Below, in pieces: positions 17,911 through 25,802 of a stretch of DNA of 64,000 nt. The DNA lies in contig QMSP01000002.1 in NCBI GenBank assembly GCA_003650925.1, positions 1 through 64,000 on the forward strand. Reading direction: 5' to 3'. The translations under genes and the position numbers were made by a program. The notes below the pieces were generated by a model. It ran no database searches. It worked only from the letters and a program-made list of their open reading frames with translations, and was not told the origin of the DNA. The stretch is from Thermoprotei archaeon. Lineage in GTDB: Archaea; Thermoproteota; Thermoprotei; QMSL01. Each line of letters starts with the position of its first letter. Position 1 is the first letter of the stretch.

Positions 17911-18658
17911 AGGCTGAAAGTTCAAACTTAACCTTATCCACCTTCACCTTAGGCAGCTTATCTGTAGCGTCTATCACTCCAAGAGGCTTTCTTACTACGT
18001 AACCAAGATCCATTAGCCTATAGAGGACTTTCCTCGGCTCCTTAACACCAAGTGCGCTTAAATCCTGAAGAAACCTTATCTCGCCTACGCTCCAGTACAA
18101 GTTTAGGTATTCAATAGCCTTCTTCAGATCTTCATCAACTCCCTCAAGAACCGCACCTCCCTCCTCATCGCTAGCACCCACCTCCTTTGCCTCTTCCTTC
18201 ACCTCCTCTTTTAACTTTGGCTCCTCCTCAATCTCGATCTCTAGCTCCTCCCTTAATGAGGCGAAGAGAGGACTTGTTAATATTTTCTTAGAAACCTTGG
18301 TAGGCTTCCTCTCCTCACTTTTCTCTTGTGTCCTGCCTTCCCTTCTAGGGATAATCTGCATCCTTAGTGGAATCTCTTCTCTAACCTCTTTCTCTTCTTC
18401 TGTGCCTTTTCTTTTCATCCCTTCTATTACCTTCAGCACATTGGGAACTGGAAGAGCTATAGGCTCATCCTCAAGCTCTCTTTCTCCACCTTCTCCTACA
18501 ATCTTACCTTCGTTTATGAGGTCGTTGACTATCATACTCAAAGTGACAGGTCCTATGTCCTTAGCCTCGGCCCAGCTTCTCAGCTCATCGAATGTCACCT
18601 TGCCTCTGCCCTTTATGAAGTCGTAGACCTCTTCGAGGAGCTTTCTATAGGCGCTCAT
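17903..18658 (-). CDS. Two winged-helix-like ends joined by a charged linker; function unknown
   Basis: The first 75 residues of this 251-residue protein look like a winged helix ('YDFIKGRGKVTFDELRSWAE', 'LSMIVNDLINEGKIV'). The last 85 look like another ('IRFLQDLSALGVKEPRKVLY', 'LMDLGYVVRKP'). Between them lies about 90 residues of Lys/Glu-rich low-complexity sequence, probably disordered. The architecture suggests a chromosomal or transcription-associated DNA-binding protein, but I recognise no family. It lies 68 bases downstream of the mutase gene on the same strand. Confidence 0.6.
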   Translation of the reverse strand: MSAYRKLLEEVYDFIKGRGKVTFDELRSWAEAKDIGPVTLSMIVNDLINEGKIVGEGGERELEDEPIALPVPNVLKVIEGMKRKGTEEEKEVREEIPLRMQIIPRREGRTQEKSEERKPTKVSKKILTSPLFASLREELEIEIEEEPKLKEEVKEEAKEVGASDEEGGAVLEGVDEDLKKAIEYLNLYWSVGEIRFLQDLSALGVKEPRKVLYRLMDLGYVVRKPLGVIDATDKLPKVKVDKVKFELSAFM

Positions 18659-18726
18659 TTGTCTTCCCGCTGTGTAATCACTAGAACTGACCTCTGAATA
18701 TAAATTACGGATATTCTCAGTAAAAA

Positions 18727-20118
18727 CTACTTCACTTCCTTTACTTCCTCCTTTACCTCCTCAACTATTCTCCTAAGAAGTTCTTCATGTTTCCTGGAGA
18801 GCTCTCTAGCTCTGTCCTCATCTGGGGCTTCGCCATATATCCTGTAGATGGGCTCCGTTCCACTAGGCCTCATGAGAACCCATGAGCCGTCGCTATACCA
18901 CACCTTTACACCATCTATTGTCTCCACTTTAACTCCCTTTACCTCTTCACGTAACCTCTTAAGCACAGGTTCCTTCAGCTCTTCAGGACATGGCACTTTA
19001 AGCTTGAACTGATGGTATCTAGGGAGAGTGGAGAGCAGTTTTGAGAGCTCCTCTCCAGTCTTCGCCATTATGTTGAGTATCAACACTGTAGCCATGGTTC
19101 CATCTCTTACTGGATGATGTGGTCCGTAGAATATGCCGCCGTTCTCCTCAAGGCCTAGCTTGGCTCCTATCTCCATCATCTTCCTCGATACATTTATGCT
19201 CCCTACTCTAGTATACACTACTTCACCACCATGCTTCTTAACCACATCTTCCACTACTTTAGATGTGCTAACTGGTGTTACTATTTTCTCGCCAGGATGT
19301 TCTTCCATGAAGAACTTCACAATAAGAGCTCCTGTTCTGTCGCCCCAGTGAACAGTACCTTCTTCATCAACAAATATTGCTCTATCCCCATCCCCATCAT
19401 GTCCCACTCCTAGGTCTGCACCAGCAGTTTTCACGGCTTCAGCTAATTCTCTAAGAGTATCTGGCCTAGGCTCAGGCTCTCTTCCAGGAAAGTCACCATC
19501 TAGATTCGCATTGATAGTCATGACCCTACAGTTGAGCCTCTTTAACACCTCTGGCGTGGTGAAAACAGGAACGCTGTTGGCTGGATCTACGACAACTGTA
19601 AATCGTCTTTCTGTTATCTCATCAATTTTAGCATGTTCAAGCACTCCCTCAATGTAATAGTCAAGAACTCCCTGGAGCACTTTATAGTCTCCAACCTTAT
19701 CCCAGTTCGCATACTCAAATTTGTTCCTGAAGTATATATCTTCTATCACGACCTCCTTCTCCCTAGGTATTTCAACACCATCACTATCCATCACCTTGAC
19801 TCCATTAAATTCAGGTGGGTTGTGAGATGCGGTTATCATGACTCCAAAATCGAAGCCTAGTCTTCTGACCAAGTACTGCAGAGCAGGAGTTGTTATCAGT
19901 CCTACATCATAGACTGTGCAGCCTGTGCTCATCAATCCGCTTGAGATAGCCGAAGCTACAGCTTCACCAGTTAATCTAACATCTCTTCCCATGAGGCACT
20001 TCTTGCCTTTGAAGAAGGTTCCTATGGCAAGGCCCAGCCTTAGTATATCGCTTATGCTCATGGTCTTGCCTAGTATGAACCTAACCCCGTTAGTTCCAAA
20101 GAGCCTCCTCATGGTCAA
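18727..20118 (-). CDS. Phosphoglucosamine mutase / phosphomannomutase (alpha-D-phosphohexomutase)
   Basis: The 463-residue protein has the four motifs of the family: the phosphoserine loop 'ITASHNPPEFNG', the metal loop 'GHDGDGDRA', the sugar loop 'EENGGIFYG' and the phosphate loop 'RPSGTEPIYRIY'. It interconverts hexose-6-phosphates and hexose-1-phosphates, feeding the nucleotidyltransferases at 20215 and 36755. Archaeal members may act on glucosamine, mannose or glucose phosphates, so I leave the symbol open. It is divergent from galU, with about 96 bases between them carrying both promoters. Confidence 0.9.
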   Translation of the reverse strand: MTMRRLFGTNGVRFILGKTMSISDILRLGLAIGTFFKGKKCLMGRDVRLTGEAVASAISSGLMSTGCTVYDVGLITTPALQYLVRRLGFDFGVMITASHNPPEFNGVKVMDSDGVEIPREKEVVIEDIYFRNKFEYANWDKVGDYKVLQGVLDYYIEGVLEHAKIDEITERRFTVVVDPANSVPVFTTPEVLKRLNCRVMTINANLDGDFPGREPEPRPDTLRELAEAVKTAGADLGVGHDGDGDRAIFVDEEGTVHWGDRTGALIVKFFMEEHPGEKIVTPVSTSKVVEDVVKKHGGEVVYTRVGSINVSRKMMEIGAKLGLEENGGIFYGPHHPVRDGTMATVLILNIMAKTGEELSKLLSTLPRYHQFKLKVPCPEELKEPVLKRLREEVKGVKVETIDGVKVWYSDGSWVLMRPSGTEPIYRIYGEAPDEDRARELSRKHEELLRRIVEEVKEEVKEVK

Positions 20119-20214
20119 TCACCTAGTTCTTCTCATTGATACCTCCAAGTATTTCTTCAAGTTAAGGTAACTTATATATTGCGAACTTAAATTAGAGTTA
20201 GACAGGAGTCAAAG

Positions 20215-21081
20215 ATGATAAGAAAGGCCGTTCTCACAGCTGCTGGATTAGGTACTAGACTACTGCCTACAACCAAGGAGACCCCTAAGGAGCTACTGCC
20301 GCTCTTTGTTAGAGGGTTCAACGGGAAGATAAAGCTCAAGCCCCTTCTCCAGATAATATTCGAACAACTCTATAAGAGTGGCATCAGGAGATTTTGCATA
20401 GTTACTGGCCGAGGCAAGAGGGCTATCGAAGACCACTTCACTCCTGACTATGACTATCTAAATTTCCTCAAGAATAGAAACAAATCTGAACTAGCCGAGG
20501 AGCTAGAGCACTTCTACAGAATGATAGAGTCATCTGAGATAATGTGGGTGAGTCAGCCCTATCCTAAGGGATTTGGAGATGCCGTCTATAGAGCCAAGCC
20601 CTACATAGGCGAGGAATGTTTCCTTGTGCATGCTGGCGATACCTATATAGTATCGAGGAATGACAAGCACATCTCTATGCTAATGAAGATTCATGAGGAA
20701 ACTGAAGCTGATGCTATATTCCTTGCCTTCAAGACTGATAACCCAAGGGCTTATGGAGTAGTTCTAGGAAAGGAAGAAATGGATGCTGTTATCAAGGTGT
20801 CTAGAGTAGTTGAGAAGCCAGAGAGGCCCTTATCAGACATAGCCATAGCCCCCTTGTATATATTCCATCCTGTGATATTCAAGGCTCTTGAAACCATAGG
20901 CCCTGGTGTAGGAGGAGAGGTTCAGTTGACAGATGCTATTCAAAGGCTTATAGATTGGAATCTGAAGGTATATGCTGTTCTACTGCCTGAGGACTCCTTC
21001 CTTATGGACATAGGAAATCCTCTTAGCTACTGGCAGGCACTCAAGACGTCATATATACTAGCTACTGAGGGGAATGGCTGA
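20215..21081 (+). CDS. galU: UTP-glucose-1-phosphate uridylyltransferase (GalU-like)
   Basis: The 288-residue nucleotidyltransferase has the GalU signature 'AAGLGTRLLPTTKETPKELL', the metal-site 'VHAGDTYIV' and 'GGEVQLTDAI' near the end. It makes UDP-glucose from UTP and glucose-1-phosphate, the donor for glycosylation. The divergent mutase gene supplies the likely substrate. It overlaps the next gene by one base (TGATG). Confidence 0.88.
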   Translation: MIRKAVLTAAGLGTRLLPTTKETPKELLPLFVRGFNGKIKLKPLLQIIFEQLYKSGIRRFCIVTGRGKRAIEDHFTPDYDYLNFLKNRNKSELAEELEHFYRMIESSEIMWVSQPYPKGFGDAVYRAKPYIGEECFLVHAGDTYIVSRNDKHISMLMKIHEETEADAIFLAFKTDNPRAYGVVLGKEEMDAVIKVSRVVEKPERPLSDIAIAPLYIFHPVIFKALETIGPGVGGEVQLTDAIQRLIDWNLKVYAVLLPEDSFLMDIGNPLSYWQALKTSYILATEGNG

Positions 21082-22142
21082 TGTACGAGAAGGGCATATA
21101 TGGGGCTTTCACCAAGGATGACCTCATTGTAGTTCACGAGCTTGGTTTCGACGCAGTGTTCACGGAGGCTACACATGATCTAGTAAACAGTGCCAAGGAC
21201 CTAGGGATAAGAGTCTATCACACCATATGGTCCTTTAAGACAAATGATGTGAGACAGGGAGTGGTTAATGCTGAAGGGGAAAAACTCCTCTGGCTTGGGC
21301 ATAGTGGCTGTCCTAACAATGTTCACGTGAGAAGAGGCTTGCTGAGCAAAGTTGAATACATAATGGCCACACTTGATGTTGATGGTGTAGTTCTGGATGG
21401 CATAAGGTTTCCATCCCCTGGGGGAGGATTCAGAGAATATTTCTCCTGTTTCTGTAATTACTGTAGGTCTAAGGCCAAAGTCATGAGCTTCGACATAGAT
21501 GAAGTGAGGCGTGTTATGTTCTCCATCCTGAGGAGAGGTCTTGCAACATCAGCTGGTCTCCTTAATGCCCTTGAACGCTTAAGCTCTTGGCTTGAATTTA
21601 GATGCAGATGTATAGCTGAAGTAGTGGACTCCATAAGAGAGCTCACTAGAGAATATGGCAGAGAGCTTGGAGCTGCTATATTCACTCCTAGCCTTTCTCT
21701 GCTAGTAGGTCAGGCTTATGAAACGTTTAGTAAGCTTGACTTCATACAACCTATGGTATATCATAGGGGAAAGGGTGTAGCATGTATCAACTACGAAATT
21801 GGCATATTGGCTGAAGAGCTGTGTAAAATCTTGGGGCTAGAAGAATCTCAGGTCTTGAGCTTCATATACAGGCTCCTCAACTATGAGGCTCTTAAGCCTC
21901 CTCTTAAAATTCAGGACCTCATCTCGAAGGGACTTCCTCATGAAGTGATCATGAAGGAGGTCTCTCTGGCTACGAGATTAGCCTCAGTGGATAGGCTATC
22001 TCCAATAGTCTTCATAAGGGGCGAAAATGCTCAAGTGATTGAGAAGATAAGCTATAGGCTTAAGGAGCTAGGAATACACTCTTTAACTGCATTTAGTTAC
22101 TCAAGGCAGCTTCTCCCTCAGCTCAAGGTATTGAGGCTTTAG
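21081..22142 (+). CDS. Putative glycoside-hydrolase-like TIM-barrel protein
   Basis: The 353-residue protein reads as a (beta/alpha)8 barrel: 'LGFDAVFTEATHD', 'GIRVYHTIWSF', 'DVDGVVLDGIRFPSPGGGF' and 'FIQPMVYHRG'. The 'VVLDGIRFPS' strand followed by a CxCxxC-type segment ('SCFCNYC') is reminiscent of bacterial DUF4015/GH-like proteins. Possible activity on a polysaccharide is inference from fold and from translational coupling to galU. There is no signal peptide, so if it is an enzyme it acts inside the cell. Confidence 0.55.
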   Translation: MYEKGIYGAFTKDDLIVVHELGFDAVFTEATHDLVNSAKDLGIRVYHTIWSFKTNDVRQGVVNAEGEKLLWLGHSGCPNNVHVRRGLLSKVEYIMATLDVDGVVLDGIRFPSPGGGFREYFSCFCNYCRSKAKVMSFDIDEVRRVMFSILRRGLATSAGLLNALERLSSWLEFRCRCIAEVVDSIRELTREYGRELGAAIFTPSLSLLVGQAYETFSKLDFIQPMVYHRGKGVACINYEIGILAEELCKILGLEESQVLSFIYRLLNYEALKPPLKIQDLISKGLPHEVIMKEVSLATRLASVDRLSPIVFIRGENAQVIEKISYRLKELGIHSLTAFSYSRQLLPQLKVLRL

Positions 22143-22206
22143 AATTATGGTAAGATTTAAATGAGAATGCTACGCATGTATTACACAGGCTCAGGCAGGA
22201 GATAGT

Positions 22207-23106
22207 ATGGAGGCGTTCAAGGAGAAAATTACCAAATGCCTACAGAGAGCAGCTGTTGAGGAGTCAAGGATAGACATAGTACTCAAGGGGCAATATAAAG
22301 AGGCTTATGAGCTACTAAGAGATGCTGAAGAAGCTGGCCTGACTCCTGCGATAGTGGGACCTCCTGGTGTAGGAAAGACTCTTCTATGCCGATATTATGC
22401 TCAGCAGACGGGCAGGCCCTTCTATTGGGTAACTCTTGATGAGAATACCAAGCCATCACATCTCATAGGAGCTTTTAATCCTGCCGTGGTCTTAGACCGA
22501 GGTTTCACTTTGGATGCTTTTGAGCCAGGCCCCCTCACGTTAGCTATGATAGATGGAGGGGTATTTGTAGCTAATGAGCTTAATAGGGCTAGTGAATATG
22601 TGCAGAATATATTCCTAGAGCCTCTTGAGGAGCGCTCATACTATATACCTCATATAGGAAGAATAAGAGCAGCTGATGGGTTCTTCTTTATAGCTAGCAT
22701 GAATCCTCAAGAGATAGCTGGTGTACACAGGCTTAGTGAAGCACTGAGAGACAGAATTCATGTCTGGATTACCTTGACATATCCTGATAAAGATACCGAG
22801 CTGGAGATAGTCAGGTTTCACTGCCGTGACCTATACATTCCAGACGAAATTCTCAACAAGATATATGCTATAGTTGCAAGAACTAGAAAGCATCCTGAAG
22901 TGGAAAAGCCCGCATCAATAAGGTCGACAATAGCCATGGCTAGGCTAGTAGCCAAGAAGGCATCAAGAACTGGTGATTATAGTGATGAGGTCGTTGCTGA
23001 AGCAGCCTATAATGTTCTGCTTGGAACTTTAAAGCCTAGACCAGGCGTTAGAGTAGAGAAGGTGGCTAGATCTATAATCTCTGAGGTCTTGAGGCTGAGG
23101 AAATGA
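22207..23106 (+). CDS. MoxR-type AAA+ ATPase
   Basis: The 299-residue protein has Walker A 'GPPGVGKTLLCRYYA', a MoxR/CbbQ-type 'EPGPLTLAMIDGG' strand, and 'FIASMNPQEIAGVHRLSEAL' carrying sensor 1 and the following helix. Its Walker B reads 'GVFVANELNRA', with Asn123 where most relatives have the metal-binding Asp. MoxR ATPases pair with VWA proteins to remodel or insert cofactors into target enzymes, and the next gene is such a partner, overlapping by 4 bases (ATGA). Confidence 0.88.
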   Translation: MEAFKEKITKCLQRAAVEESRIDIVLKGQYKEAYELLRDAEEAGLTPAIVGPPGVGKTLLCRYYAQQTGRPFYWVTLDENTKPSHLIGAFNPAVVLDRGFTLDAFEPGPLTLAMIDGGVFVANELNRASEYVQNIFLEPLEERSYYIPHIGRIRAADGFFFIASMNPQEIAGVHRLSEALRDRIHVWITLTYPDKDTELEIVRFHCRDLYIPDEILNKIYAIVARTRKHPEVEKPASIRSTIAMARLVAKKASRTGDYSDEVVAEAAYNVLLGTLKPRPGVRVEKVARSIISEVLRLRK

Positions 23107-25142
23107 TGGACCCAGAGAAGTTTGCCGTAGAATTCATAGAAGAGTTAAGGCGTAGTGTAAGTGATGAATTTAAGCCCTCGATAAGGCAGGCTATAGCTAT
23201 AGCCAGAATGCTCAAGGTCATGGAGGGCAGAAAGGGTTCACTAACCCTCAATGACTATATAAGAGCCTGTACTGCTTGTGTACCTCCTGAGGTGAAGGAC
23301 ATAGCTCTTGCAATAGCATATCGGCTAATCAACAAGAGTAAAGGCATGGGAAGAAGATGGAAATTTCCCTTTATACCTCCTCTATTTCCTCTACCACTAG
23401 GCATACCCTTGCCCACATGGACTACGCCTTTAGACGAGGAGTCCAGAAGGGTGTTGTCCAAGATACTCTCTGGCGATAGCAAGGCCATGAAGGAGTTTAA
23501 AGAAGTGGCTGAAAGAGACCCCAGCAAAGCTGCTAGAATATTCAAGGAGCTTGAAAGACTTAAGCCATCATCACTAGATCTAGATGCATTCGCCAACATG
23601 GTGGCTGAGAACATAAGAAACCTAAGTCAACTCTATGATGTTCTCCTGGTCTCAAACATAATCCCCTCTGATATGGATAGAATCCTTGAAGAGACCATCA
23701 GCAGATATCCTCTTAATCAAGCATTTGAGTATGCCAAGAAAATAGATAGAATGACAGGGCTTGACCTCAGAAGTGCTCTCATAAAGCAGTGCTGGAGAAT
23801 ATGCCAGAGGACGAACAAGTTCCCGAGTCCAGATGAGGTCGCTACATCACCCTTACCAATAAAGGAGTGGTCTAAGCTCCTCGACTCCTCCATAAAGCAG
23901 GAAGTCACTCACTCCTTGACTAAGCCTAATGCTCTTCAGAGGCTAGTGGGCCTTGCCAGGAAGCTTAGATGGTATAGTGAACTATGTGAGGATGTTAAGT
24001 GTGCGAAAGAGCTAAGGAAGAAGAGCAAGGAGATCGCCAAGATGGCTTTGAAGCTAGCCAAGGAGATGGGAGAAGAGGAGGAACGAAGAGTTAGAGAAGA
24101 ACTTTCAAAGAGTGGTATAAAGGTTGGCCTACTCTCCAGGCTAACATCTAAGGACTCATGGAGGGATCTTAACAGCAGCAAGCTTGAGGAAATGATGAAG
24201 GATGCTCTCAAAAAGGGAGACAAAGATACTTTGTCAAAGATAGCTCAAAGCGATCTAGCTCGTGCATCAAGAATAGCTAGGAAACTAGGCGCGCTAAAGG
24301 AATTCTTGGAGAGTCTGTTAGCAGGACCTGGTGAGAATCTACTGCTTGAATGGTATAGAAGTAGGTCAAGAATGGATCCCAGTGTACGAAATCTAGTAAA
24401 GGAGCGCATTAAGGAGGTTCTCATGAATGTTAGCAGGGAATATGCTCTCTCTAGGTTTGGTGGCTCCGAAGGGGGTCCTCTCCCCAGCCTCATGCTTAAG
24501 CCTTATGATCCAGGGGAGGATCCATCACTAGTAGACCTTGAAGAATCCCTTGAGAACATATTGTCACAAGGTAAATTGCCCAGAAATGTTCGCTATGAAG
24601 ACCTGCTTATGAGAAGCACTGAGTCATCCAGGATAGCTATTGTTCTCCTGAACGATATAAGTGGCAGCATGGCTGGAGATAAATTATACTACATGAGCAT
24701 ATGTAGCCTTATGCTACTCTATGCCTTCAGACGTGATGAGGTGGCCATAGCCTTCTTCGAATCCAACACGTACAGAGTCAAAGATGTGGATGAGGAGATA
24801 AGCATAGAGGACCTAGCTGATGAGCTCCTAGAGCTAGAGGCCTTTGGAGGTACATGCGTGAGTAGAGCCCTACTTTGGGCTGAAGAGCAATTGAAGAAGG
24901 CAAGAGCGAAGACCAGAGCATTAATAATACTGTCAGATTGTGCATTTTACGACTATGAGGAGGCTCTCGCTCTAATAGGCAAGATAAAGAGAATGGGCAC
25001 GAGGATATTCGTAGTTACCCCTAAGTGGTCCTACGAGGAAGGTATCGTAAAGGCCTTATCCCAGATGGGAGCCACAGTAGTTAAGATAGAGAGCCTAGCA
25101 GAGCTTCCAGACGTTCTCACCACAATCATAACAGGTCTTTAG
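23103..25142 (+). CDS. VWA domain protein, partner of the MoxR ATPase
   Basis: The C-terminal 190 residues of this 679-residue protein form a von Willebrand A domain with an intact MIDAS: 'NDISGSMAG' (DxSxS), the Thr in 'FGGTCVS' and the Asp in 'ILSDCAF'. The long N-terminal part is helical, with basic stretches, and resembles CoxE/YehP-type MoxR partners. It is translationally coupled to the MoxR gene. The complex is expected to act as a chaperone, but no client enzyme is encoded next to it. Confidence 0.85.
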   Translation: MMDPEKFAVEFIEELRRSVSDEFKPSIRQAIAIARMLKVMEGRKGSLTLNDYIRACTACVPPEVKDIALAIAYRLINKSKGMGRRWKFPFIPPLFPLPLGIPLPTWTTPLDEESRRVLSKILSGDSKAMKEFKEVAERDPSKAARIFKELERLKPSSLDLDAFANMVAENIRNLSQLYDVLLVSNIIPSDMDRILEETISRYPLNQAFEYAKKIDRMTGLDLRSALIKQCWRICQRTNKFPSPDEVATSPLPIKEWSKLLDSSIKQEVTHSLTKPNALQRLVGLARKLRWYSELCEDVKCAKELRKKSKEIAKMALKLAKEMGEEEERRVREELSKSGIKVGLLSRLTSKDSWRDLNSSKLEEMMKDALKKGDKDTLSKIAQSDLARASRIARKLGALKEFLESLLAGPGENLLLEWYRSRSRMDPSVRNLVKERIKEVLMNVSREYALSRFGGSEGGPLPSLMLKPYDPGEDPSLVDLEESLENILSQGKLPRNVRYEDLLMRSTESSRIAIVLLNDISGSMAGDKLYYMSICSLMLLYAFRRDEVAIAFFESNTYRVKDVDEEISIEDLADELLELEAFGGTCVSRALLWAEEQLKKARAKTRALIILSDCAFYDYEEALALIGKIKRMGTRIFVVTPKWSYEEGIVKALSQMGATVVKIESLAELPDVLTTIITGL

Positions 25143-25162
25143 GCTATTAAAACTAGGCGAGA

Positions 25163-25600
25163 TTACCAGCGTCTTCCATACAGGACGAAAACTATGAGAA
25201 GCATTATTATCATGAGCACTAGGCTGGCTAGTATAGCTAGCCCACCATGAGGCCCCCATGCTATTCCAAAGGGCAGGAAGGGGAATATAAACACTACTAT
25301 ACCTCCACTTGAGGAGAATCCCGTGGTCATCAGGGGAGCTATTGAAGTGAGCAACATACCTATCATCATTAAGGCAAATCCCAGAAAGAACAGCTTAGTC
25401 TCAAGGGTTGTCACTTGAGCTAGCTTCTTCCTCTCGTAGTTGACATTATATGCTCTCTGTAGATTACTACAATCAACACAGGTCTCAGACTCGTGATCAA
25501 AGCATGCTACGCAGACGGCTCTTCCACAGGACTTACATATATATCTAGCGGGTAATTTGTTGCAGAGCTCGCACTTTACCTCCATTTCTCTCCCTTCCAT
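25163..25600 (-). CDS. B-box-like zinc-finger protein with DUF131-like membrane domain
   Basis: The 145-residue protein starts with a cysteine-rich zinc site ('CELCNKLPARYICKSC', 'CVACFDHES', 'CVDCSNL'). Two or three membrane helices follow (about residues 69-90, 95-112 and 118-141) around 'GGIVVFIFPFLPFG', which resembles the archaeal DUF131 family. No function is known. A TATA-like 'cttattttc' lies about 25 bases upstream of the start. Confidence 0.65.
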   Translation of the reverse strand: MEGREMEVKCELCNKLPARYICKSCGRAVCVACFDHESETCVDCSNLQRAYNVNYERKKLAQVTTLETKLFFLGFALMMIGMLLTSIAPLMTTGFSSSGGIVVFIFPFLPFGIAWGPHGGLAILASLVLMIIMLLIVFVLYGRRW

Positions 25601-25696
25601 TTACTAGACGCTCCCGAAAATAAGCTTTCCGTGTTTTAAGCATGGAGCACATCAACAAAAATTATTTTTAACACTCCTCAATGGACTATCTATGGG

Positions 25697-25774
25697 ATGA
25701 GCAGAGCACGTCAGGCTGAGGAGGATGATGACACGGTCGTGAGGCGACCTTTATGCTATAGAGTAATCCCTTAG
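25697..25774 (+). CDS. Possible 25-residue peptide gene behind a strong TATA box
   Basis: The gap 25601-25802 contains one of the best TATA boxes in the window on the plus strand ('aattatttttaac', 25660-25672). An ATG follows about 30 bases later and opens a 26-codon frame. The product would start 'MSRARQAEEDDDTVV' and end in 'CYRVIP'. It lies between two minus-strand genes, so the promoter must serve something here. The transcript could equally be a small RNA. Confidence 0.3.
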   Translation: MSRARQAEEDDDTVVRRPLCYRVIP

Positions 25775-25802
25775 GCATGCTCCTCGGCTCTTATCAAGCT
25801 TC

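Noticed and set aside
25696-25735. GGATGAG, CTGA and ATGATGA as a box C/D RNA
   Set aside because: No proper closing D box follows ATGATGA, and the first C box is poor; the open frame and TATA box explain the region better.
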